NCBI RefSeq assembly: GCF_035938995.1
Contig: NZ_DASZGI010000281.1
Location: forward strand, 15,560 to 79,559
Length of the DNA stretch: 64,000 nt
From: DASZGI01 sp035938995
GTDB lineage: Bacteria > Actinomycetota > Actinomycetes > Streptomycetales > Catenulisporaceae
Direction: 5' to 3'
In this document: one piece after another, positions 57,146 through 64,000 of the stretch
Layout: each line of letters starts with the position of its first letter
How positions within the stretch are numbered: position 1 is the first letter of the stretch
Translations under genes and position numbers: made by a program
Notes under the pieces: generated by a model
Databases searched by the model: none
What the model saw: only the letters and a program-made list of their open reading frames with translations
What the model was told of the DNA's origin: nothing

Positions 57146-58258
57146 GTGAGCTTCCTGACCCAGCGCGCGCGGTACTGGTCTGCCGCCACCGCGGCAGCCG
57201 CCGCGGGCGTCGCCGCCGTCGCCCTCGGCCCTCTCGGCGTGGCGAGCGCGGCCGGACCGTCCGCCGCATCCGCCGCCGCGGCCCTGCCCTCCTGCCCCTT
57301 CTGGGCCGCCGGGATCACCCCGCCGCCCCGCTCCGTCACCCCGTGGACACCGCCGCTGCAGACGGCCCCGCCGGTGAACTTCTCCGGCCGCCAGGCCGCT
57401 CCGACCCTGACCGGCGCGCTGTCGGGCGGGCAGGTCACCGTCACCATCTCGCAGGTGCCGAACGCGGTGGCCTACAAGGTGTGGCGCGACGGTGTGGACA
57501 TCGGCTACGTCAGCTTCTGGGGCCAGACCACCCCGCTGACCGTGACCGACACCGCGCCGTGCCAGAACGCTTATTACGACGTGGTCGCCATGTACGACAC
57601 CAGCGGCAGCGACGCCTCGATGGGCCAGCTGTCGCAGCCGTACTGGCTCGGCGCGGGCGGAACGCTGGCCCCCGGCCCCGGCGACGTGCCTGTCGGCACC
57701 ACCATCTCGATGATGGTGACCTCGTACAACGACGTCGGCCAGACCGCGTCCGGCTACAACTCCCGGCTTGGCGGCTGCGCCACGGATCCGCGGGTGATCC
57801 CGTGGGGCACGTACTTCACCGTTCCCGGATACGGAACCTGCCTCGCCATCGACATCGGCACCTGGATCCAGAACGACACGGTCGACGTGTGGCTGCCCGG
57901 CAGCCAGGCAAACGGCTGGGGCGTGCAGGACAGGACGATCACCGTCATCGCCAACCCGTTCGGCGGCCCGGGCCCGAGCACGGTACCCTCGGCGTCGGCG
58001 TCGGCGTCCGCGAGCGCTTCGCCGTCGGCCTCGCCGAGCACTTCGCCCAGCGCTTCGGCCTCCGCCTCGCCCTCGGCGTCCCCGACGCCGTCCTCCGGCG
58101 GGACCTGCTCGCCGGCCTGGAACCCCAACACGTCCTACGTGCCGGGCGACAAGGTCTCGTATCAGGGCATGAATTACACGGCGACGTACTACTCCACCGG
58201 CGCCGTGCCGGGAGCCGCCACGTCGTGGGCGGTCTGGTCGAGCAACGGTGCTTGCTGA
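57146..58258 (+). CDS. Secreted 3D-domain protein with CBM5/12 chitin-binding module
   Basis: A 370-residue exported protein. After the signal region come an FN3-like part (residues ~85-150), a 3D domain (~187-251) with the three conserved aspartates D214 (ATDPRVIPWGTYF), D236 (AIDIG) and D247 (VDVWL), a Ser/Ala/Pro repeat linker (~281-317) and a CBM5/12 module (~321-370, NPNTSYVPGDKVSYQGMNY). The 3D fold is that of MltA-type lytic transglycosylases and expansin-like proteins; fused to a chitin-binding module it may loosen or cleave chitin or wall glycan. GTG at 57146 has GAAGG upstream. Followed by a chitinase at 16 nt. Confidence 0.85.
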   Translation: MSFLTQRARYWSAATAAAAAGVAAVALGPLGVASAAGPSAASAAAALPSCPFWAAGITPPPRSVTPWTPPLQTAPPVNFSGRQAAPTLTGALSGGQVTVTISQVPNAVAYKVWRDGVDIGYVSFWGQTTPLTVTDTAPCQNAYYDVVAMYDTSGSDASMGQLSQPYWLGAGGTLAPGPGDVPVGTTISMMVTSYNDVGQTASGYNSRLGGCATDPRVIPWGTYFTVPGYGTCLAIDIGTWIQNDTVDVWLPGSQANGWGVQDRTITVIANPFGGPGPSTVPSASASASASASPSASPSTSPSASASASPSASPTPSSGGTCSPAWNPNTSYVPGDKVSYQGMNYTATYYSTGAVPGAATSWAVWSSNGAC

Positions 58259-58274
58259 GAGCCGGAGACTGAAG

Positions 58275-59912
58275 ATGCCTTCACTGACCCGCCGCCATCT
58301 CGGCGCGGCCGCCGCGATGCTGGTCGCCGGGACCGGCGTCGTGTTCGCCACGTATCCGGCAGCGGCCGCCTCCCCGAACCTGCTCACCAACCCCGGCTTC
58401 GAGTCCGGCCTCTCCGGATGGACGTGTTCGTCCACTGACACGACCGTGTCCAGCCCCGTACACAGCGGCGCCGCGGCGCTCGCCGGCACTCCGGCGGGCT
58501 CCGACTATGCGCAGTGTTCGCAGACGGTGAGCGTGCAGCCGAACTCCTCCTACGCGCTGTCCGCGTGGGTCGAGGGTTCGTACGTGTACCTCGGCGACAG
58601 CGGCACCGGGACCACCGACACCAACACCTGGACACCGTCGGCCACGTCGTGGAGCCAACTGAGTACCTCGTTCACCACCGGCGCGGCCACGACGAGCGTG
58701 ACCGTCTACATCCACGGCTGGTACGGCCAGCCGACCTTCTACGCCGACGACTTCTCGCTCACCGGACCGGCCGGCTCCGGCGGCGGTACGCCGAGCGCGA
58801 GTTCCACGCCCAGCTCGAGTCCCAGCAGTTCGCCGAGCGCGAGTCCCAGCCCCAGCCCCAGCCCCAGCTCGAGTTCAGGCGGCGGGGGTGGGGGAGGAGG
58901 CGGCGGCCTGCCCGCGCACTCGCTGGTCGGATACCTGCACACCAGCTTCTCCAACGGCTCCGGCTACGTCGCCGTCGAGAACGCCCCGGCGGCGTGGAAC
59001 GTGATCGCGCTCGCCTTCGCCGACTCCAACGGCGCCGGCGACATCACCTTCACCCCGTGCCCGCCGAGCCAGTGCGCCGGGGCCGAGACCCAGGCGCAGC
59101 TGATCGCGGGGATAAAGTCGGTCCAGGCCCAGGGGCGCAAGGTGCTGATCTCGATCGGCGGGGCCGACGGCCAGGTCACCCTGAACAGCGCGTCCGACGC
59201 CACCGAGTTCGTGAACACGGTCAGCTCGATCGTGAACACCTACGGCCTCAACGGCATCGACCTGGACTTCGAGAACCAGTCGCTGGTGCTCAACGCCGGT
59301 GACAACGACTTCACCCACCCGACCACGCCCGCCGTGGTGAACCTGATCTCGGCCGTGAAACAGCTGAAGGCCAAGTACGGGTCCGGATTCATCGTCGCGA
59401 TGGCCCCGCAGACCTTCTTCGTGCAGACCGGGTATCAGTACTACGGCGGCAACAACTCAGGTTCCTCCGACCGGCGCACCGGCTCCTGGCTGCCGGTCAT
59501 CTACGGCCTGCGCAGCCAGCTGAACCTGCTGGACGTGCAGGACTACAACTCCGGGCCGGTCATGGCGCTGGACAACCAGTACTACTTCACCGGCGGCGAG
59601 GACTTCCTCACCGCGATGACGGACATGCTGCTGCACGGCTTCCCGGTGGCCGGGACGGGCGAGACCTTCCCCGCCCTCAGCCCCAGCCAGGTCACCATCG
59701 GCCTGCCCGCCAACCAGAACGCGGGCAACGGCGCGGTCACGCCCGCTGCCCTCGACGCGGCGCTCGACTGCCTGACTAAGGGCACGAACTGCGGCGCGTA
59801 CAAGCCACTCGGCACGTACCCGGGCCTCGGCGGACTGATGGCCTGGTCGATCAACTGGGACGTGTTCGGCGGCAACCAGTTCGCGAACACCTTCACCGGC
59901 TACTTCGGCTGA
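58275..59912 (+). CDS. GH18 chitinase with N-terminal carbohydrate-binding domain
   Basis: A 545-residue enzyme with a Tat-like signal (TRRHLGAAAAML). Residues ~33-165 form a CBM_4_9/CBM16-type jelly roll (NLLTNPGFESGLSGW), then a Ser/Pro and poly-Gly linker (~166-211) and a GH18 barrel with GIDLDFEN (D329, D331, acid E333), YNSGPVMALDNQYYF and GLMAWSINWD. It resembles actinobacterial ChiD/chitosan-type family 18 exochitinases of short barrel type. ATG at 58275 has GGAG 7 nt upstream. With the 3D-CBM5/12 gene it forms a dre-controlled pair. Confidence 0.92.
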   Translation: MPSLTRRHLGAAAAMLVAGTGVVFATYPAAAASPNLLTNPGFESGLSGWTCSSTDTTVSSPVHSGAAALAGTPAGSDYAQCSQTVSVQPNSSYALSAWVEGSYVYLGDSGTGTTDTNTWTPSATSWSQLSTSFTTGAATTSVTVYIHGWYGQPTFYADDFSLTGPAGSGGGTPSASSTPSSSPSSSPSASPSPSPSPSSSSGGGGGGGGGGLPAHSLVGYLHTSFSNGSGYVAVENAPAAWNVIALAFADSNGAGDITFTPCPPSQCAGAETQAQLIAGIKSVQAQGRKVLISIGGADGQVTLNSASDATEFVNTVSSIVNTYGLNGIDLDFENQSLVLNAGDNDFTHPTTPAVVNLISAVKQLKAKYGSGFIVAMAPQTFFVQTGYQYYGGNNSGSSDRRTGSWLPVIYGLRSQLNLLDVQDYNSGPVMALDNQYYFTGGEDFLTAMTDMLLHGFPVAGTGETFPALSPSQVTIGLPANQNAGNGAVTPAALDAALDCLTKGTNCGAYKPLGTYPGLGGLMAWSINWDVFGGNQFANTFTGYFG

Positions 59913-59920
59913 CCAACCAG

Positions 59921-59954
59921 CCTCGGGCACGCGCCCGCAGACGCGTGTCCGAGG
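59921..59954. terminator. Hairpin terminator after the second chitinase
   Basis: CCTCGGGCACGCG (59921-59933) pairs with CGCGTGTCCGAGG (59942-59954), 13 bp with one mismatch, 8-nt loop, 9 nt past the stop. Confidence 0.85.
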
Positions 59955-60050
59955 CCTCAACCCTGTATACAGAACTTCCGGTCACCGCCTGACTCAGGCT
60001 TGGTGGAAGCTCTCGAGTTCCTCCGCCAAGATCGTGGCGGCCAGATCCGC

Positions 60051-60540
60051 TCAGGTGTCGAACAGTTCCCCGAGGACGAACTCGTCGTGGCGACCGTCGG
60101 TCCAGGTGGCGGTGAGCCGGTCGCCGGTCACCTCGACCGTCACCGGCGTGGGGACGTCCGCGGTCCGGCCGAGGCGGTGTCCACCTGGCTGGAGGGGTCT
60201 ATCTGCAGGTAGACGTTAGCGCTGCCGACGCCGGTCTGCGCGGTGGTCCAGGTCTCGTATGCGGCCTGGCCGCCCTGGGGAACGGCGGTGAGGTTGCCGT
60301 CCGCGCCCGCGCCGGTGGCCTGGTCGACCACGTGATACGTGCCCTGACGGAGATTGAGTCCGGCCGAGTTCAGCACGACCGAGCTGGTGTCGCCGAAGAA
60401 CGGGTTGACCTCGGCCAGCGTGACCAACGCGCTGTGAGTGGTCGGCGGCGGTCGCCGGGACGGCCTGCAGCGCGTGCGCGCTGGACAGTTGCGCGTAGGC
60501 CGGGCGTACTGGCTGAGCTGCGAGGCGCTGGTGAGCAGCG
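60051..60540 (-). pseudogene. Multiply frameshifted remnant of a secreted/carbohydrate-related protein
   Basis: Minus-strand pieces in three frames make one continuous-looking protein end: YAQLSSAHALQAVPATAADH, then LVTLAEVNPFFGDTSSVVLN with GLNLRQGTYHVVDQATG and YETWTTAQTGVGSANVYLQI, then VTVEVTGDRLTATWTDGRHD and EFVLGELFDT with a stop at 60053-60051. At least two frameshifts separate them. The family is not recognised with certainty (a heparinase II/III-like or glycoside-hydrolase end is possible). Confidence 0.5.
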
Positions 60541-60810
60541 TTCCGCCGTCCTACGTATACGGCTTCGTGGCCAGTTGGAACAATCTCATCCTGCCCGTGG
60601 TCATGCTCAGCGACCCGGGTTTGTGGCCGGTCACCCGGGGTCTGTTCTCCTTCTTCGGCCAGTACTCGTCACAGTGGCCGATGGTCGCGGCGGCCACTGT
60701 GATCGTCGCGGCCCCGATCGTGGTGGTCTTCGCGATCCTGCAGCGGCAGCTGGTAGAGGGCATCGCGCGCGGCTCCGGCTCGAACGCCGCGCTGCGCGAC
60801 GCGGCGGCAA
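60541..60810 (+). pseudogene. C-terminal remnant of a MalG-type sugar ABC permease
   Basis: The frame VYGFVASWNNLILPVVMLSD, GLWPVTRGLFSFFGQYSSQW, then a membrane span and LQRQLVEGIARGSGSNAAL is the end of a carbohydrate permease of the MalG type. Nothing upstream continues it; the sequence before is the minus-strand remnant. The end runs into the ferredoxin gene on the other strand with no stop, so both ends are lost. It indicates a former sugar locus broken by deletion or inversion. Confidence 0.65.
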
Positions 60811-60812
60811 GC

Positions 60813-61055
60813 TCACGACCTTCCGGAAGTCGGAGTCTGGGGAACCTCCTCGAGGAGCAGGGCGATGGTGGGGCAGGCTTCGACGGCGCGCTTGGCGTGG
60901 TCCATCAGCCGGTTCGGTACCAGATGTCCGGAGACCACGGGATAGCCCCAGGGATCGCTGCCGATCAGTTCGGGCAGCAGTTCGATGCAGACCCCGTGGG
61001 CCTTGCAGGCGATGGGGTTGACGCGCAGCCGCGAGTTGCTCGATCCGGCGGTCAT
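60813..61055 (-). CDS. Small ferredoxin with three cysteines ([3Fe-4S]-type)
   Basis: An 80-residue protein. C17 and C23 (ACKAHGVC, C-x5-C) and C61 (EACPT) are the only cysteines, the pattern of single [3Fe-4S] or variant ferredoxins of actinomycetes. Others (PELIGSDPWGYPVV) fit the family. ATG at 61055 has GGAGG 8 nt upstream and overlaps the stop of the NuoF-like gene. It is the last gene of the redox operon, so it probably accepts electrons from, or gives them to, the NuoF-like flavoprotein. Confidence 0.88.
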   Translation of the reverse strand: MTAGSSNSRLRVNPIACKAHGVCIELLPELIGSDPWGYPVVSGHLVPNRLMDHAKRAVEACPTIALLLEEVPQTPTSGRS

Positions 61056-62404
61056 CGGTGTGCCTCCGCAGCGAGGGCGGGCAGGGGCAGGATGCTGGGC
61101 CGTCGCGTTCCCGCGCACGGTCCCCGGCCCAGGTGCGTGCGCACGTCGGCCGCGAAGACCGACAATGCGCTGGCGATCAACCTCGTGGTGCCGTCCGGAT
61201 GGTGGCAGGCGCCCCGCCCGGCCACGTAGGGAGCCAGGCTGTTGATGTAATCCGGCGCGCGGGTGTCGCCCCTCCTGGCCAGCGCTTCGAGAGCGCCCGC
61301 GAGTGCCGGCAGGCCGTTGATACAGGGCCCGCACTGCCCGGCGCTCTGCTCGGCCATGTAGCGCGCGACGCGGGCGGTCTCGGCCAGCGCGCACGAGGTG
61401 CGGGGCAGGGCGACGAAGATGCCCGCGCCCATCGCCGCGCCCGCCGCGGCCAGGTCTTTGGGTGCGATCCGGGTGGCGAGGAACCGTGACTCGGGCAGCC
61501 AGGCTCCGAAGTAGCCGCCCGTGAGCACAGCCTGCAGCGGCTCGGCTGCTCCGCCGGCGAGTTCCAGCAGTTCGGCGCCGGTGATCCCCAGCGAAATCTC
61601 GTAGACCCCAGGGTGAGTCACCGCGCCGCCGACGGTGACCAGCGCGGTGCCGGGGGCGTTCGCCATTCCCGACGCGCGGAACCAGGCGGGGCCGTGCCGG
61701 GCGATCAGGCCGACGTGCGCGAGAGTCTCGACGTTGTCGACGAGCGTCGGGCGGCCCGCGACGCCGCGCTCGAACGGCCGCGGCGGGGTGAAGCGGGGCA
61801 TCGCGGGTCCGCCGTCGAGGAACTGGATGAGGGAGGTCTCCTCGCTGGCGACGTACCGGTGGGGGAGCGCCGCGATCTGCACGTCTACCGCGTCGATCCC
61901 GGCCGACCGGCGCTCTTTCAGCGCCAGTTGCACCACTTGGATCAGCGCGTGTTCGTCCTCGTGCAAGCAGAGATGCGCGCGGTTGGCACCGATCGCGCGC
62001 GCCGCTGCGGCGATGCCGTCGAGGACGAGGTGCGGCGCGCGGGTGAGCAGTGTCCGATCCTTGGCGCTGGCCGGCTCGCCCTCGCACCCGTTGGCCACCA
62101 CGACCGCGCCCTGCTGGCGGGCGGATCGGCGCACCCGGGCCGTGGCATCGACGACGGCGCGCATCTTGCGGCCGGTCGGGAACGCCGCACCGCCGCGCCC
62201 GGTCAGCCCCGACCGGTCGACCGCGTCGAGGATCGCCGGGCCGTCGTGGCCGGGCAGCGGTCCGTGGGCGCCGACGTGTCCGGCGAGATCGGCCGGACCG
62301 CTGAACAGCCGACCGGACTCGGCAGTCTGCCCAGAACCGGCGGACTGTGCGGCGTACAGGCGCGCGGTGTCCCCTTCACGCCCTGCGGCTTCCGGCTGGT
62401 TCAC
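61052..62404 (-). CDS. NuoF-like NADH:acceptor oxidoreductase (51-kDa type flavoprotein)
   Basis: A 450-residue protein with the complex I NuoF fold: FMN site GRGGAAFPTGRK (69-80), GCEGEP, EETSLIQFLDGGPAMPRFTP (~188-207), VDNVETLAHV, and an iron-sulfur region QCGPC (C358, C361) and GRGACHHPDG (C400). The standard NuoF motif CGxCxxCR is reduced to CGPC-INGL, so the cluster has three cysteines visible. NuoE and NuoG partners are absent; the neighbours are ferredoxin and a ferric-reductase-like protein. Start GTG at 62404 overlaps the previous stop. Confidence 0.9.
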   Translation of the reverse strand: MNQPEAAGREGDTARLYAAQSAGSGQTAESGRLFSGPADLAGHVGAHGPLPGHDGPAILDAVDRSGLTGRGGAAFPTGRKMRAVVDATARVRRSARQQGAVVVANGCEGEPASAKDRTLLTRAPHLVLDGIAAAARAIGANRAHLCLHEDEHALIQVVQLALKERRSAGIDAVDVQIAALPHRYVASEETSLIQFLDGGPAMPRFTPPRPFERGVAGRPTLVDNVETLAHVGLIARHGPAWFRASGMANAPGTALVTVGGAVTHPGVYEISLGITGAELLELAGGAAEPLQAVLTGGYFGAWLPESRFLATRIAPKDLAAAGAAMGAGIFVALPRTSCALAETARVARYMAEQSAGQCGPCINGLPALAGALEALARRGDTRAPDYINSLAPYVAGRGACHHPDGTTRLIASALSVFAADVRTHLGRGPCAGTRRPSILPLPALAAEAHR

Positions 62405-63492
62405 TGGCCGCTCCCGGATGACGCGGTGAGTGTGCCCGACACCGACTGGCCGTTGATCGTGAGGTTGAGGTCGAGGCTCACCGCGCCGCCGCCCGAGTCG
62501 GTGACCGCCGCGCGGATGTCCGTACCCTGCAGGCTCGTGACGTCGCCGCTGTAGAGAGTCGGTTGGCTGGTCGGGCCGAAGGTGACCTGACTACTGGTCA
62601 TCTGCACGCCGCCGCCTTGCAGCGCGGGTCCGGTGATCACGACATGGAAGGCGACGGGACTGCTTCCGGTCCCGTTGATCGTGACGGAGCTCTGCCCCGA
62701 GTTCGCCGTGGAGGAGCTGAGCGAACCGGTCACGTCGGTGGTCAGGGGCAACGCGGGCAGCGCGGCCGCGGTCGCGCCAGTTCCCGTTGACGCGGTGCCG
62801 TGGGCACGGGCGAGCAGGGCGGACGGGGTGCCCGAGCGCGCCGCCCAGTCGGCTTTCAACGGCCCGGAAGTCGTCCACGCGGTGGCCGCTACGAGCGCGG
62901 CGGCGCTCGTGGCGCCCGCGGTCAGCCGCAGCGCGCGGTGCTCGGGCCAGCCCGAGGCCAGCCGCCAGGCCGCCGCGACGACGACGGCCGCCACGCACAC
63001 GACCGTCGTGCCCAGGATCGCCGGGGCCTTCGGGTCGGTCCCGGTGCCGAGCCCGTGCACGACGGACAACGGCCAGCAGGCGTAAGCGGTCCAGTGCACG
63101 GCGCGCCAGGTGCGCTGGCCGACGCGGGTGCGCAGAAGGCTGGTGATGACCAGCGCGACCAGGATGTCGGAGGCGACCGTGCCGAGGCCGAGCCAGAGCG
63201 GCCGGTAGGACGAGGCGAATGGAATGGCCACGGAGAGCCAGCCGACCGGGGCGTAGGAGTCGAGGAGCGCGGTCACGATGTGCAGGCCCAGGAAGGTGAC
63301 GACGAGCAGGGAGAGGTTGCGGTGGATGCCGATGGTCACGAACCGCGGCCAGCGCTCGGTGGCGAACCGGACGTTGATCATGATGCCGAGGACCACGCTC
63401 ATGGTCAGCAGCACCAGCGTGACGACGCCGGTCGCCCGCGTCGCGTACCACAGGGGAGTGGTGGAGGTGATGACGGTCGACGCGGCGGTCAT
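62401..63492 (-). CDS. Ferric reductase-like transmembrane protein with extracytoplasmic C-terminal domain
   Basis: A 363-residue protein: about six membrane spans in residues ~15-245 with membrane histidines (IGIHRNLSLLVVTFLGLHIV, WRAVHWTAYACWPLSVVHGLG), the FRE/YedZ pattern for two b hemes, then a Gly/Ser/Thr-rich C-terminal domain (~265-363) that probably lies outside. It lacks FAD/NAD domains, so electrons must come from elsewhere. It overlaps ApbE (ATGA 63489-63492) and NuoF-like (GTGA) genes. With ApbE it suggests flavin-based electron flow across the membrane. Confidence 0.87.
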   Translation of the reverse strand: MTAASTVITSTTPLWYATRATGVVTLVLLTMSVVLGIMINVRFATERWPRFVTIGIHRNLSLLVVTFLGLHIVTALLDSYAPVGWLSVAIPFASSYRPLWLGLGTVASDILVALVITSLLRTRVGQRTWRAVHWTAYACWPLSVVHGLGTGTDPKAPAILGTTVVCVAAVVVAAAWRLASGWPEHRALRLTAGATSAAALVAATAWTTSGPLKADWAARSGTPSALLARAHGTASTGTGATAAALPALPLTTDVTGSLSSSTANSGQSSVTINGTGSSPVAFHVVITGPALQGGGVQMTSSQVTFGPTSQPTLYSGDVTSLQGTDIRAAVTDSGGGAVSLDLNLTINGQSVSGTLTASSGSGQ

Positions 63493-64000
63493 GAGGCGCC
63501 GCCCGATTCGTGGTCGGCCGGCCAGGCGGCCACCGTGACGACCGATCCGTCGGGGCGCACAAACCTGGCGGGCATGTTCAGCGCGGCCAGCCAGCCGGGG
63601 GCGGCCTCGCCGCGCACGATCGCCGCGGTGGCCGCCGTGTTCGCGGCCACGCAGTCGGCGGCGGCGACGCTGACGGTGCGCCAGAACGAGGACGCGGGGC
63701 GGCCGCCGCGCGGATCGATGATGTGGTGGAACTGGGCGGACCCCGCGCTCCACCGGCGCACGACCGTGCTCGAGGTCGCCAAGCCGCCGTCGGCCAGCGT
63801 CACCGTCTGGCCGGGGCTGTCGTCGCCGGCGCGGTGGTCGTCGGTGACGCGCACCCGCCAGCCGCCTTCCGGAGGGACGCCGAACGCTGATATGTCGCCG
63901 CTGAAACTGACCAGCACGCCGCCGCCCGTCCGGTCGTGTGCCTCGCGCGCGGCGAGGTCGGCGGCCAGGGCCTTGGCGGTCGCGCCGAAGTCGAGGAGGG
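63489..64000 (-). CDS. ApbE family FAD:protein FMN transferase, C-terminal part (cut by window edge)
   Basis: The frame enters from the right edge; the first part of the protein lies outside. Visible ApbE motifs: DFGATAKALAADLAA, GGGVLVSFSGDISAFG, FHHIIDPRGGRPA and ADCVAANTAATAAIV. ApbE attaches FMN through a phosphoester to Thr/Ser of FMN-binding domains of Rnf/Nqr or extracytoplasmic electron carriers. No FMN-binding-domain gene is seen in the window; it may lie just outside. Its stop overlaps the ferric-reductase-like start. Confidence 0.9.
   Translation of the reverse strand, partial: LLDFGATAKALAADLAAREAHDRTGGGVLVSFSGDISAFGVPPEGGWRVRVTDDHRAGDDSPGQTVTLADGGLATSSTVVRRWSAGSAQFHHIIDPRGGRPASSFWRTVSVAAADCVAANTAATAAIVRGEAAPGWLAALNMPARFVRPDGSVVTVAAWPADHESGGAS

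Noticed and set aside
58003..58090. Repetitive DNA looking like a short tandem or CRISPR-like array
   Set aside because: It encodes the Ser/Ala/Pro linker of the 3D-domain protein; no spacer-repeat structure. The same holds for 58790-58900.
60813..62087. A 424-codon frame ending with the ferredoxin
   Set aside because: Only the last 80 codons from the ATG at 61055 (GGAGG upstream) are ferredoxin; the rest is a shadow of the NuoF-like gene.

Overview
The window is very GC-rich, with strong third-position G/C bias, GTG starts, TAnnnT -10 boxes and many four-base start/stop overlaps. It carries LacI, GntR/FadR, PucR and LuxR-LAL regulators, a DUF574-type methyltransferase, Tat-exported CAZymes and two DasR-like (dre) sites. 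Together these point to a soil actinomycete of the Streptomyces/Catenulispora kind. The genus is inference. No tRNA, rRNA, CRISPR array, transposase or phage gene was seen.

Left part (1-25 kb): carbohydrate uptake and oxidation. A truncated secreted CBM6-type protein sits at the edge. A minus-strand operon (7.7-0.66 kb) has two different enolase-superfamily enzymes, a sugar-binding lipoprotein, two RbsC-type permeases and a double-domain ATPase; a GntR/FadR regulator is divergent. After small regulator/enzyme pairs (VOC + AraC, a small membrane protein + Fcy1-type cytosine deaminase, ArsR + SRPBCC) comes a divergent locus of nine genes. One arm (minus) is Gfo/Idh/MocA dehydrogenase, DUF993 aldolase-fold protein, TIM-barrel isomerase and LacI regulator. 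The other arm (plus) is aldehyde dehydrogenase, binding protein, two permeases and aldo/keto reductase. It looks like one uptake-and-degradation system for an unidentified sugar and is the best candidate for an undescribed pathway.

Middle part (25-49 kb): DUF574 methyltransferase, a large LuxR-LAL regulator that appears leaderless, SDR, Tat-exported metallo-beta-lactamase-fold hydrolase, aldo/keto reductase, a GH18 chitinase with a ricin-type lectin domain behind a dre-like site, a DUF3048 lipoprotein, a LysR regulator with an ACMSD-like amidohydrolase and aldehyde dehydrogenase, a class V aminotransferase-fold protein, and a gamma-glutamylation-type amine catabolic operon (FadR-type regulator, APC permease, glutamine-synthetase-like ligase, class I amidotransferase-type hydrolase, aldehyde dehydrogenase, SDR).

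Right part (49-64 kb): a large secreted GH71/99-like enzyme with FN3 and two discoidin/CBM32 domains, a PucR regulator, a DHA2 efflux pump, a secreted two-domain cupredoxin-like protein, a second dre-like site followed by a 3D-domain/chitin-binding protein and a second GH18 chitinase, then a minus-strand redox operon (ApbE, ferric-reductase-like membrane protein, NuoF-like flavoprotein, 3-cysteine ferredoxin) running off the window.

The accessory stretches hold several decayed genes: internally deleted ketol-acid reductoisomerase and cytochrome P450, a frameshifted PPOX protein, a PhnB/VOC tail, a degraded secreted protein and a permease tail. Many strong hairpin terminators and several promoters with overlapping palindromes could be read directly.
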